From Bacteriovoracaceae bacterium (GTDB lineage: Bacteria; Bdellovibrionota; Bacteriovoracia; Bacteriovoracales; Bacteriovoracaceae), in contig JABIHA010000120.1 in NCBI GenBank assembly GCA_018649885.1, forward strand, positions 1-37,721: a stretch of DNA of 37,721 nt, in the 5' to 3' direction. This document shows positions 26,187 through 34,896 of this stretch, one piece after another; position 1 is the stretch's first letter; each line of letters begins with the position of its first letter. The position numbers and the translations under genes were made by a program. The notes beneath the pieces were generated by a model that searched no databases, was not told the DNA's origin, and was given only the letters and a program-made list of their open reading frames with translations.

Positions 26187-26987
26187 ATGAAATTGCATCA
26201 CTTTTTTCTACTTCTAATTACCATGGGTGCCTTGTCCTCTTGTGTCGAGGTGGTCAAGTCTAGCTATGAGGATCCAGGAGAGCTTCCCACTATTGCGACT
26301 TTTGAAGTGGCCTTAGAAGGTGGCTCTTTCATTTACAGCAAAGAATCCCTGCGCGGTGATACTTTTTTCCAAAACCTTGGAAGTGAAATAGAAAATTATT
26401 CAAATAGATTCATAGCAGGTGACTGGAGAGTCTTTTTCACTGGTTGGACAGGTGCGGATCCATTAATGGGATCTCTTTTTTGTGGCCACTCAAGAGTCAA
26501 AGGCAAAAAAGGAGTTACCTTTGTCATGGATAAAATGATGAAATTTAATTGCGAACATGAGCTCTTCTTTGATGATGAATACTATGACGATGATGGTGTG
26601 TTTCAATTGAGTATTGTTAACTGTGAAGACCTAAGTAAAGTCGACCCCTCATTAAAAAATTGTGATTCGGCCATGGGAAGTGCTGAGTCACTTCGAATTT
26701 CTTTTGGCGTCACACGTATTGGGAATTTTCAAGGAATTAGCTCAGAGTGTATTTTACTAGAAGACGCTCAGTCCGTAACAGATCTGCCTACCTCTCTTCC
26801 CACGGGAAGTGATAAATATAACAACTACACTGTCGTTTTTGAGGCCTTTGATGATGACGACTGTAAAACAATTCCTAAGACAATTATTCTTCCAAAAGGT
26901 CTGAGGGATGGCCTGGCAGGTGAGGCCCAATTAGAGGCGGACTCAGTAAACAAAAAAGCCTTACTTTATCTCAAAACAAATTCATAA
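26187..26987 (+). CDS. Lipoprotein of unknown function (266 aa)
   Basis: The signal peptide ends L-S-S-C (Cys19), a good lipobox. The mature protein is acidic with runs such as DDEYYDDDG and AFDDDDCK and has about seven further cysteines, suggesting disulfides and perhaps divalent-ion contacts. No family recognised. The CTGGAG ribosome site precedes the ATG. It is first in a run of five + strand genes encoding exported proteins, each separated by about 100-230 bases, so co-transcription is uncertain. Confidence 0.82.
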   Translation: MKLHHFFLLLITMGALSSCVEVVKSSYEDPGELPTIATFEVALEGGSFIYSKESLRGDTFFQNLGSEIENYSNRFIAGDWRVFFTGWTGADPLMGSLFCGHSRVKGKKGVTFVMDKMMKFNCEHELFFDDEYYDDDGVFQLSIVNCEDLSKVDPSLKNCDSAMGSAESLRISFGVTRIGNFQGISSECILLEDAQSVTDLPTSLPTGSDKYNNYTVVFEAFDDDDCKTIPKTIILPKGLRDGLAGEAQLEADSVNKKALLYLKTNS

Positions 26988-27107
26988 TGACTCAAGATAT
27001 TTACACTTCTACAGGCCTAGAGCTCACCTTATTAGTCCAAGTCTGCCATATTTGGTGTAAGTTCTTTCTTGTAATACAATGATCCAAATTTCACGCATGG
27101 GGATGTA

Positions 27108-27656
27108 TTGAAAAAATTGGTTTTTTTTTTGCTTTTTATGGTACTTGCAAGTCATGGGCACGCAGGTGTTAGCTACAATTGTCAAAATAAAGTAGCAGGG
27201 CAATTTGGATTTAATTTAACCATTGCAATGACAAGACACTACAAGGACACTCACGTTTTTATAGAAGAGGATACCGCTATTGCAGCGATTAGCTATCCAG
27301 ATTCTAGGCTAAATAGGTATAGTCTGTTAAATGGTGATCCACCTGATATTTCCCAAAGCACAGCAACTTACAAATTTAGGTTTGCTAAGGAAGACAATCC
27401 CTACAAAGTTTTAAGAGTTGAATACGTAGTCGATAGAAAAAATAACTCTCAAACTGCAAAATCTGAATGGGAAGATGTGACTCCAGCGGATTGTATTTTC
27501 CACGACCTTTATGATGAATGCTCCTTCACTCCCTCAGGACCGAGATCTGAGTTTGATTCATGCTATGGGTTTTTAAATGACGAATATACTTCGATGGTTG
27601 AAAGCAAACACCCATATTTTTTAGGGCATCCAAAAATTACTGCCTGCCATGAGTAA
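27108..27656 (+). CDS. Small exported protein of unknown function (182 aa)
   Basis: A TTG start after ATGGGGAT gives a signal peptide (MKKLVFFLLFMVLASHGHA). The mature part is about 163 residues with seven cysteines, most in the C-terminal third (DCIFHDLYDECSF, DSCYGF, TACHE). This pattern suggests a disulfide-knit periplasmic or secreted protein. No family recognised. Confidence 0.75.
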   Translation: MKKLVFFLLFMVLASHGHAGVSYNCQNKVAGQFGFNLTIAMTRHYKDTHVFIEEDTAIAAISYPDSRLNRYSLLNGDPPDISQSTATYKFRFAKEDNPYKVLRVEYVVDRKNNSQTAKSEWEDVTPADCIFHDLYDECSFTPSGPRSEFDSCYGFLNDEYTSMVESKHPYFLGHPKITACHE

Positions 27657-27759
27657 TCGCCTCTATAATTTGCCAGTTTCCAAGACTTTAGGCCCATACT
27701 CACATTCTAACTGCCTATAACCCCGTAATTTTGCGCACTTATTGTATCCTATTGCCATT

Positions 27760-29106
27760 ATGATAAAGAGAGTGTGGCTACCCTTATGGTTTAGTATGAT
27801 TATGTCAGCGAGCTGTGTTATCAGTGACGATGTGGTTGAAACAACCGCTGCGGGTCCAATTCCCACCTCAAATTTTAGTGTAACTGTTTACACAGAATAT
27901 ATGGGCCTAGTCTGTCCCCCTCCAAATAAAAGTATTGATCTAACCGGTGGAGTTGCAAGCACAGGTAGCTTTACATATTCGTTAGTCTCTAACGGGTCTA
28001 TGGGGACGGTCACCATTTCTGGCTCAACTGCTACATATGCTCCTATTCAAGATAAGGCCGGCTCAGATTCATTTGTCTACAGAGTTACTGGCTCAGATGG
28101 AGCAACCGGGGATGTGACAGTTAGTATCACCATAGAGGGATCAGATCTAACCGCTGCTACCACTGGCACAACTTTAAATACCCATGGTAATGTAGAGAAA
28201 TCAGATGCAGTGACGTACACTACGACAGATACAGGAAAAGGAATCACCAACGTCTCGGTTGTCTACAATCCACTTGAGAAAAAGTTTTACTCATTTTCTG
28301 ACCATCGTTTTAGCCCAGGTCCCTGTGGTGGAAATGCATGGGCCTACTCTGTAATGGAATCTCTCGATGGTACTACTTGGGTTAGAAGTAATGGGGATGT
28401 TTTTGTGCTTTCTCCTACAGATGTAACAAATGCTTGTTCATTACATCAACCTGGAATGGTATTTGACGGCGAGCTCTACCATATTTTTACTCAGGCCACA
28501 TTCAACGATGGAACTAGGGGACTTCTCTACTTTACTTCCACGGACCTTGCGACATTTACCTATAAGACCAGAATAACAACCTACACTCCAAATCCAAGCC
28601 AAGGTTTCCCAAGGCCGGTAATTTATAACAACGAAATATATTTACTCGAAAGTGATACAACTACATGGCCTGGAACTGAGTTGCATCTGGTGTATAGCTC
28701 CAATGGCAAAACGACCTGGACAGAGCAAGGCCAAATATTAACAACTGCCACCTACCCCAATTGGGACACTGGTGCCTTTGCCACCCATAGGGCCTTAGGC
28801 TTTTCAATGTTTTGCTCAAAAAGAACTGGAGAAAAACCCTTCAATCTATTTTTGCATATGGCCTCAACTGGTACTGCTGATGATGGATATGCAGGCACCC
28901 TTCATTCAGATGATGGGATTACCTGGACTGAGAGTACACTTCTAACTCCCGCTGGAGGAGCTCTCAACCGAGCTCTTTATGGTGGTGCTCGTATTCTTCG
29001 CCACAACAATGACTTCCTCATTTTCTGGACAGAAACTGACAGTGTTGATGGCGCAAGGAAATCTATTTGGCAGGGGTCTACCTACGGTGCCTGGCCTAGT
29101 ATTTAG
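27760..29106 (+). CDS. Lipoprotein: Ig/cadherin-like domain plus five-bladed-type propeller
   Basis: From ATG 27760 the protein is 448 residues with a signal ending S-A-S-C, a likely lipobox. A bacterial Ig/cadherin-like domain follows (about 40-125, with ATYAPIQDKAGSDSFVYRVT, typical of Big_9/VCBS-like folds). The rest (about 150-448) resembles glycosidase-like propellers of the GH43/BNR kind, with repeated blade strands YSVMESLDGTTWVRS, HQPGMVFDGELYHIFTQ, PRPVIYNNEIYLLES, LVYSSNGKTTWTEQG and LHSDDGITWTES. Three are S-x-D-G-x-T-W-like Asp boxes. Catalytic acids were not identified, so carbohydrate binding or hydrolysis is possible but unproved. The start is uncertain: TTG 27742 is in frame, and neither has a clear ribosome site. 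Confidence 0.78.
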   Translation: MIKRVWLPLWFSMIMSASCVISDDVVETTAAGPIPTSNFSVTVYTEYMGLVCPPPNKSIDLTGGVASTGSFTYSLVSNGSMGTVTISGSTATYAPIQDKAGSDSFVYRVTGSDGATGDVTVSITIEGSDLTAATTGTTLNTHGNVEKSDAVTYTTTDTGKGITNVSVVYNPLEKKFYSFSDHRFSPGPCGGNAWAYSVMESLDGTTWVRSNGDVFVLSPTDVTNACSLHQPGMVFDGELYHIFTQATFNDGTRGLLYFTSTDLATFTYKTRITTYTPNPSQGFPRPVIYNNEIYLLESDTTTWPGTELHLVYSSNGKTTWTEQGQILTTATYPNWDTGAFATHRALGFSMFCSKRTGEKPFNLFLHMASTGTADDGYAGTLHSDDGITWTESTLLTPAGGALNRALYGGARILRHNNDFLIFWTETDSVDGARKSIWQGSTYGAWPSI

Positions 29107-29328
29107 AATAGTACTCTCAATTAAATAGACAAAAAGTCTGCACAATCTAGCAACACCTAGAGCAAATGAAAAATTGATCGGGCTTTCTAAATGTTTGTAA
29201 TTAAAGAAGTTAAAAGGAGGTTGTGAAGCCACTTTTAGATTAAAATAGGAAGAAAATTTTATATATCCTAGTACATTTTGATTTTTACCAGGTAGGGTTT
29301 TTCCTAATATGACCATTTGGGAAAGAAG

Positions 29329-30432
29329 ATGAAAAAGCTGTTAATTTCAATTTATCTATCAATATTTTGTAGTATTTGTTTTGCCCAAAATATCAATATT
29401 TCACCACTTTTTCATTCAAATGAGATCATTCAATTTGAAGTAAGCGGCAATTTTTCAGAGGCCTTTAATAAGGCCTATGCAGGAATTCCCGACGGAATTT
29501 TTCCACCAGTTAGAGTAAAGGATCCATTTTTTGGGAAGTTAAAATATACTAGTGATCAAGGTGAACTTGTTCAACTTGATGTAAAACTTAAAGTAAGGGG
29601 ACAGTCTTCATTACAAGAATGTGCTTTCCCAAAAATTCAAATAACTGTTTTTGATGATATCCAAAGAAAGCAAAGTATTTTCCATAAAGCGAAAAGAGTA
29701 AAAATAGGAACTCATTGCGGTGATCGTCCTGTTGATGCCCCAAAGGGAACAATTGGAAGACTGGTAAATGAAATTGCAACTTACCGTGAATCTTTTATTT
29801 ATGTTTTACACAAAATTTTTGACATGCCTTCACTTTTATCTCGTCCAACTTTCATTAAATGGATTGATACAACGGCCGGTATTCCTGAAAACAAGAAAAC
29901 GACTATCAGGATGGCCTTGGTCTTTGAGAACATAAAAAACTTAGCAAAAAGAGAAGGCGCCCAGCTAATGAAAGATGAAGTCTGGGATAAAGAAGTATTA
30001 GAAAATTACAGCGACCTGGAAAAAATGAAGATGATTTTATTTCAAGCTATGATTGGCAATTGGGATTGGCAATTTCCCTCGGGCAAAAGTAGTTACAGCC
30101 ACAATCTGTATATCTTGAGAGGAAGTGATGGAGTGACTCGCGCCGTTCCCTATGATTTTGATCTTGCCAGTATCGTCACTGGAAGAATCCTAAGACATTA
30201 CCCCAAAGGCTACCAACCGGGAAAGACTAACTTCTATAAAAATATTTACTACTTACTTGACCAGCGAATCAAAGAGTTTGATCGCTCAATTTTTGAAGAG
30301 ATAAAAAGCTACTTTCTAACTAAAGAATTTGTTGTGAAAGCAGCACCAGAATCATACCCCTTGGATGAAGATGGAAGATCTAATATTCAGGTCCATATAG
30401 AAGTATTTTACCAAATTCTCAGAGACATTTAG
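29329..30432 (+). CDS. Exported divergent CotH-like protein, possible kinase
   Basis: This 367-residue protein has a signal peptide (about 1-19, ending CFA). It carries landmarks of the CotH atypical kinase family in order: V-R-G-Q-S-S (89-94) with nearby F-P-K, where CotH has RGNSS and pKk; K-R-V-K-I-G-T-H-C (122-130); G-N-W-D-W (243-247), matching the catalytic N-x-D; then H-N-L-Y-I-L-R and V-P-Y-D-F-D-L (273-279), matching the P-W/Y-D-F/Y-D metal-binding site. CotH kinases phosphorylate proteins outside the cytoplasm, for example Bacillus spore-coat proteins. Assignment rests on motif order only; a non-catalytic relative is possible. ATG 29329 directly follows GGGAAAGAAG; a TTG at 29317 is in frame. 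Confidence 0.65.
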   Translation: MKKLLISIYLSIFCSICFAQNINISPLFHSNEIIQFEVSGNFSEAFNKAYAGIPDGIFPPVRVKDPFFGKLKYTSDQGELVQLDVKLKVRGQSSLQECAFPKIQITVFDDIQRKQSIFHKAKRVKIGTHCGDRPVDAPKGTIGRLVNEIATYRESFIYVLHKIFDMPSLLSRPTFIKWIDTTAGIPENKKTTIRMALVFENIKNLAKREGAQLMKDEVWDKEVLENYSDLEKMKMILFQAMIGNWDWQFPSGKSSYSHNLYILRGSDGVTRAVPYDFDLASIVTGRILRHYPKGYQPGKTNFYKNIYYLLDQRIKEFDRSIFEEIKSYFLTKEFVVKAAPESYPLDEDGRSNIQVHIEVFYQILRDI

Positions 30433-30664
30433 TTACAATTCACTTCATAGTGTTGGGCAAGTAATGATTTTACCTGTAATTGAAACAAGACTTATTAATA
30501 AAAACTGGAAAAATATTATTTAAAATAAACTACTCTGAAAAGTCTCCATCACCTATTTTCGTAAGTGGTGTGTTGTTTTTAAAGTGATAAAATTAATGGA
30601 TTCATCCCTTGATAAGAAAAATACCCCATGATATCTTCGCAAAAAACCAACAAGGAATTAATTT

Positions 30665-31831
30665 ATGGAAGTCACAAAAACTATATTGTTTATTAACTTG
30701 ATTATATGGACAAGTTTGGCGGGCGCTGCCGATGCATATAAAGTTGTATCAGAGCAAGCGGATAAAATCTTTGATGAAAAAATTTACCATGTTCAAACTA
30801 CTATTCAGCAGGGTGAAAAAGAAATTAATCGTTTCACCATGAATTATTTCAGAGCTGCCAGTGGTGATAAAAAGGGGCAAGCAGTACTCTTAGTCGGCGG
30901 ATCAAACTCCAATAGCGATGTATATAGCATAGGTGCCAATCCCTTGGTAAAAGACCTAGCGAGCCAGGGATATGCAGTTTATGGATATTCACCACGTACA
31001 AAGGGCTTGAGCTTAGGGTTTTGTCAAAAAGAGGCTAAGAAGTGCGATGAAATGAAAAATTGGGGTTTGAAGACTTACTTAAGTGATATTGAGCTTATGG
31101 CACAGAAGATTAAAGCCGAAAGTGGTCTGGCCCCAGTACTTGTGGGAATGTCGCTTGGGAGTATATTGTCCTTCAAGGCCTTGGCCGCACACCCAAATTA
31201 TTATGCAGGGGTTGTATTTATAGACGGAAATTCTTATTCAACTGATGAAAAATTCAAAAAGGGTTTCGAGACTGACTGTTTAAATGCCACCAAGGCCATT
31301 GCAAGTGGAGAGTATTACGATACGAGTATGTTGGGGTTTAAGCTTATGGCCAATCTTTTTGTCAATAATCCAGGGGGAAAGAGTCCTGTTGTTAATGGCC
31401 TCACAAATTACCAAGCATTTTTTGTGGCCACCAATAATCCTGTTCCCAATGCATTTCCAGGATACACTTATGTGGCCATGGGCGATACGCCATTTAGCTA
31501 TAAATATTCTCCAGTGGAAAATTTGTTAGATATGGTTGAGGTTGTCAATGAGCTTGAACCTATGAAGTTAATACAAGATTATTCATGCGAAATAGCTAGA
31601 GGTGTGAAGAATTACAAGAGAGACTATGCGGTTATTAATATCCCAGTTCTTGGAATAGCTGCCGAGAAAGGTTTTGGCGCCTTTATGCAAGAGTCCATTA
31701 TTGAAATGGGAGCAAAGGATAAGAGCTTCATCTTAAAACCTGGTTATGCTCACGCTGATTTGTTAACGGCAGATGACCAAAGAAGTGCATTAAATGATGA
31801 CATCATCAATTGGCTAAAAAAGAGATTCTAA
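30665..31831 (+). CDS. Exported alpha/beta hydrolase
   Basis: The protein is 388 residues with a signal peptide (about 1-21). An alpha/beta hydrolase core shows VLLVGGSNSNSD (oxyanion region), YAVYGYSPRTKG, the nucleophile elbow V-G-M-S-L-G-S (Ser163), INIPVLGIAAEKG before the acid, and L-K-P-G-Y-A-H-A-D near residue 365 carrying the catalytic His. A lid-like insertion (about 195-290) lies between the core halves. Two cysteines (LGFCQKEAKKC) probably pair. Substrate unknown; esterase, lipase or peptidase are all possible. It ends 14 bases from the convergent pmbA gene. Confidence 0.82.
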   Translation: MEVTKTILFINLIIWTSLAGAADAYKVVSEQADKIFDEKIYHVQTTIQQGEKEINRFTMNYFRAASGDKKGQAVLLVGGSNSNSDVYSIGANPLVKDLASQGYAVYGYSPRTKGLSLGFCQKEAKKCDEMKNWGLKTYLSDIELMAQKIKAESGLAPVLVGMSLGSILSFKALAAHPNYYAGVVFIDGNSYSTDEKFKKGFETDCLNATKAIASGEYYDTSMLGFKLMANLFVNNPGGKSPVVNGLTNYQAFFVATNNPVPNAFPGYTYVAMGDTPFSYKYSPVENLLDMVEVVNELEPMKLIQDYSCEIARGVKNYKRDYAVINIPVLGIAAEKGFGAFMQESIIEMGAKDKSFILKPGYAHADLLTADDQRSALNDDIINWLKKRF

Positions 31832-31845
31832 AAATTTGAAGCCTC

Positions 31846-33135
31846 TTAAGAAACGGTGACTCCCTCAGATCCAACCCATGGAATAATTGATGTTCCGGAT
31901 TCATAGGTGTTGCTGCTAACGCCCCAAATATTTTCAAATAGTGAAAAGAGATTGCCGGAAATCATTGTTTCATGAAGGGGAGTGGTGATTTTTCCATTTT
32001 CTATTAAGTATGAATTTTTTGCGATGCCAGAAAATTCTCCAGATGTTGAAGGTCTGCCGCCTGAAAATCTGGAAACGAGAATTCCATGATCAATATGAGA
32101 GATCATTTTTTCTAGGTCTTCTTTTCCTGGCTCGATATAGATTCTTGAGTCAAAGTTTGTGACTTTGTCGTGGCCTGATTTATTAGCACCATAAATTCCC
32201 ATGAGATAGTTCTCAAGTACTCCCTTATCTAAAATAGTCATGTCACGCATTTCATTTCCCTCTCCAGTTATAAAGGAGGGGATTTCAAATTTATCTGAAC
32301 AGGGAAGAGATTTTACCGTGAGCTGTTCGGATGCGATTTTCTCTCCCAGTTTACCGTAAAGCTTTGAGGTGTCAGATATGATTCTAGTAGATCTTAAATG
32401 TTCAAAGTACATTGAGAGAAAATTGCCAAAACAAGCCGGGGTAAGGATGATTTTCCCTTTGAAGGTCTCTTTTATTTTTTGGCAATCAAGTTGCTCACTT
32501 GTTTGAGAAAAAAGCATGTCAAAAATCCCAGCTTCAATAGCTCTTTTAGGGATATTTTGAAAAGATATTCCTTCATAATTCATGGAACTAGTTTTTCCAT
32601 CTTTTTGGGCACAAAAAACGGTATTGAGTGAATAGTACCCCTTTCTTGTTTCAAAATTCACACCATTTGAGTTTAGAAAAAGACTCTTGTTATTGGTAAA
32701 AGAGGTAACTCCAGTTCTGATATGAACGGTGGGGTATCTCTCATGGCAGTTTGTGACTAACCCATTTAGGAGAGTGTGCATATTGTCTAAGTCCGCCTTT
32801 AGTGGACCTGAGTCAAATACTTTTGCTTCTGCCTTCTCGGCGATATCAAAGGCCTCATCTGCTTTTCCAGAGCTGGCAATTTCCATCACTTTTTTGCAGG
32901 CCTCCTCCAATTCATCATCACTGAGTTTGTTGATGGAGATGGATCCTTTTTTATGGTCTTTTAGTACGGTTATAGATACCCGTGCGTCGTCAATTGAGCG
33001 AAAAAGAGTAAAGTCATCATTTTCATAGGTGAGCTCATCCATTTCACTGAAATTAATTACAACCTGTGACTTATCAGCTCCAAGCTCTCTTAGTTTTTCA
33101 ATTGTATTTTTTCCAATACTTTGTAAGTCTTCCAT
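31846..33135 (-). CDS. pmbA: TldE/PmbA subunit of the TldD-TldE metalloprotease
   Basis: The protein is 429 residues, cytoplasmic. It has the TldD/PmbA fold but no HExxxH, as expected for the non-catalytic TldE partner. Family landmarks include E-N-Y-L-M-G-I-Y-G, S-R-F-S-G-G-R-P-S-T-S-G-E-F-S-G-I-A-K-N-S-Y-L-I and the ending near W-V-G-S-E-G-V-T-V-S. Its ATG overlaps the stop of tldD in the sequence TAATG, and the ribosome site AGGAGGAAAG lies inside the end of tldD, so translation is coupled and equal amounts are likely. In E. coli the heterodimer removes the microcin B17 leader and degrades unfolded peptides such as CcdA. The start at 33135 is preferred over a longer frame that reads back through tldD. 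Confidence 0.92.
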   Translation of the reverse strand: MEDLQSIGKNTIEKLRELGADKSQVVINFSEMDELTYENDDFTLFRSIDDARVSITVLKDHKKGSISINKLSDDELEEACKKVMEIASSGKADEAFDIAEKAEAKVFDSGPLKADLDNMHTLLNGLVTNCHERYPTVHIRTGVTSFTNNKSLFLNSNGVNFETRKGYYSLNTVFCAQKDGKTSSMNYEGISFQNIPKRAIEAGIFDMLFSQTSEQLDCQKIKETFKGKIILTPACFGNFLSMYFEHLRSTRIISDTSKLYGKLGEKIASEQLTVKSLPCSDKFEIPSFITGEGNEMRDMTILDKGVLENYLMGIYGANKSGHDKVTNFDSRIYIEPGKEDLEKMISHIDHGILVSRFSGGRPSTSGEFSGIAKNSYLIENGKITTPLHETMISGNLFSLFENIWGVSSNTYESGTSIIPWVGSEGVTVS

Positions 33136-34517
33136 TACTTTCCTCCTATATGAACTTTGCACTTCAAGCTGGGACCACCGTGAGAGACGATCATTCTTTG
33201 TTTTTTTCCACAAAACCCAGTTGAGTGAACACTGAACTCATCACTCACCATATCCACAGTTTTTAGCATATTGAAGGCAACACCTGAGATGGTAGTGTCT
33301 TTTATGGCACGTCCTAGTTTTCCTTTTTTAATTTCATAACCAAAGGTGACTCCAAACATAAACTCTGTAGTCAAATCAGCTTGACCATTTGATCTACTGA
33401 GTAGGTGGTACCCATCATCTATTGAGCTGATCATGTCATCCAGTTTGTCCTGTCCTGGAAGAATGATCGTATTTCTCATTCTAATGAGAGGCTCATCAGT
33501 ATATGTAAATGCACGAGCATTTCCTGTGGGAGCCATGTCAAAGTGAGATGATGATTCTCTATTGTGCATATAATTCACAAGAGTACCTTGATCAATTAAA
33601 ACTGAGTCAACCGCCTCAACTCCCTCATCATCTATATAAACGGGAACAGGAAGCTCCTTTCCATTATATGAATGGGCAAAGTCAACCATCGTGACAAGAC
33701 TGCTGGCCACTTCTTTTCCTAGGTTGACCCCAGCTACTGAGCCAGCTCGAACTAAGTCAGCCTCAGCAGGGTGTCCCACAGCTTCGTGGGCCAAAACTCC
33801 TGTCACAGCAGGGGAGACAATGACATCTTTTACCCCAGCTGACGGCATGATGCCTGAAGCTTTTTCTCTCACTTGCTGGTAAGTCTTTTCAATCTCAGGA
33901 TAAAATTTTTCATGGCCATCCATCACATCAAATGTTCTGCCGTATCCTCCAAGCCCATTTAGAAGGGATACGATTTCACCGTCTTTTTCATAAGATAGTG
34001 AAACATAGAAAACGGTTCTTGGTAGAGTGTGATAGGCACTAGATCCATTACTGGCCATCAACTTTTTTTCTAATTCATTGTAGTTGATAATGACGTCCAC
34101 TCTTTTTAGGTCGGGGTACTTTTTTTCAATATAAGAGTTAATATCTCGGGCCTTATCAATAAGATCTTTTTGAGTGAGCACTTGAGTGCTGCCCTGATAA
34201 TCTCTTTCAAATTGAAATTCTTTTTCAACAATCTTTGTGTTTGCTGGTGTTGATTTAATTTTGCTCAAAAACTCGGCATTTCTCTTTGATTTTTCTAGTA
34301 CTCCCCACAAGGAGTCTTTTGAAATAACCGAGCTTGCGGCCATGGCCCACTCGCCGTTAATAAAAGAGCGGGCTGAAACTCCCGATGCCACAGTTTCACT
34401 GTTGGACATTAAGTCCCCATTAATAAGACCTACCATTTGAGTGGTATTTTTTTGAGCGCGCAGTTCTACGTAGTGAGCAGCCTCTTTAATTACTTCTTCA
34501 ATTGCTACATTTTTCAT
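33135..34517 (-). CDS. tldD: TldD catalytic subunit of the TldD-TldE metalloprotease
   Basis: The protein is 460 residues. The zinc motif H-E-A-V-G-H is at 244-249 (HExxxH type of this family), within VLAHEAVGHPAEADLVRAGS. Other landmarks are G-G-Y-G-R-T-F-D-V, N-Y-M-H-N-R-E-S-S (about 315) and the C-terminal G-F-C-G-K-K-Q…G-G-P, which in TldD supplies a further metal ligand. It pairs with PmbA downstream; the peptide is threaded through the narrow dimer tunnel. No RiPP precursor or toxin-antitoxin gene lies beside it, so a general peptide-clearing or cofactor-processing role is likelier here. The ATG follows GAGGT, and the leader carries two adjacent palindromes (34528-34550). Confidence 0.94.
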   Translation of the reverse strand: MKNVAIEEVIKEAAHYVELRAQKNTTQMVGLINGDLMSNSETVASGVSARSFINGEWAMAASSVISKDSLWGVLEKSKRNAEFLSKIKSTPANTKIVEKEFQFERDYQGSTQVLTQKDLIDKARDINSYIEKKYPDLKRVDVIINYNELEKKLMASNGSSAYHTLPRTVFYVSLSYEKDGEIVSLLNGLGGYGRTFDVMDGHEKFYPEIEKTYQQVREKASGIMPSAGVKDVIVSPAVTGVLAHEAVGHPAEADLVRAGSVAGVNLGKEVASSLVTMVDFAHSYNGKELPVPVYIDDEGVEAVDSVLIDQGTLVNYMHNRESSSHFDMAPTGNARAFTYTDEPLIRMRNTIILPGQDKLDDMISSIDDGYHLLSRSNGQADLTTEFMFGVTFGYEIKKGKLGRAIKDTTISGVAFNMLKTVDMVSDEFSVHSTGFCGKKQRMIVSHGGPSLKCKVHIGGK

Positions 34518-34527
34518 TAATTACCTC

Positions 34528-34550
34528 ATACAAATTTGTATAAGATCTTA
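34528..34550. promoter_or_regulatory. Two adjacent perfect palindromes in the tldD leader
   Basis: ATACAAATTTGTAT (34528-34541) is a perfect 14-bp palindrome and TAAGATCTTA (34541-34550) a perfect 10-bp one, sharing one base. They lie right before the tldD ribosome site. On the minus strand the junction reads TATACA, a fair -10 box. A repressor site overlapping the promoter is plausible. A+T-rich DNA makes short palindromes common, so confidence is modest. Confidence 0.4.
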
Positions 34551-34602
34551 ACATAATTTATGAAAAGCGCATGGTGTAGAAATTAGTAGCTGCTAAGCGA
34601 CT

Positions 34603-34896
34603 TTAACTTTCTTGTTTGGGTGGTTTGTTGCCAGGTTTTGCCAAAATTTCTAAGTAAAAAGATTCTTTATCTTCTGAGGCCAACTGGGAAATGGCCGAAT
34701 TGATTTCAAAAACTTGGACCCTAGAGCAAACTTGTTCGTTTTCTCCAATCTTGCAATCAAAGTCCCAAAAGTCGAAACTCTCTGGCAGCTTTTTTTTTCT
34801 CTCACGAGTGATATATTTTTTTATCTCATATTTGACTGAGTCCACTTGGCGTTCAGGTTTTTTATTTTCAGCTGTTAGCTTAAAAGACTTTTTCAT
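34603..34896 (-). CDS. DUF6172-family protein
   Basis: This 97-residue cytoplasmic protein matches DUF6172. It has the starting M-K-K-S-F-K-L-T, V-K-Y-E-I-K-K-Y-I-x-R-E-R-x-K-x-L-P (about 21-39), F-D-F-W-D-F-D-C-K-I-G (about 41-51) and the closing F-Y-L-E-I-L-A-K-P-G-N. Function is unknown; the family is common in marine and gamma-proteobacteria. The start overlaps the stop of the DEAD-box helicase gene as ATGA, so the two are translationally coupled. That, plus its basic N-terminus, suggests a role near RNA, but this is inference. Confidence 0.88.
   Translation of the reverse strand: MKKSFKLTAENKKPERQVDSVKYEIKKYITRERKKKLPESFDFWDFDCKIGENEQVCSRVQVFEINSAISQLASEDKESFYLEILAKPGNKPPKQES

Noticed and set aside
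30545..30585. Hairpin plus T-run in the spacer before the alpha/beta hydrolase as a terminator
   Set aside because: Only four or five base pairs can form, with mismatches; too weak to call.
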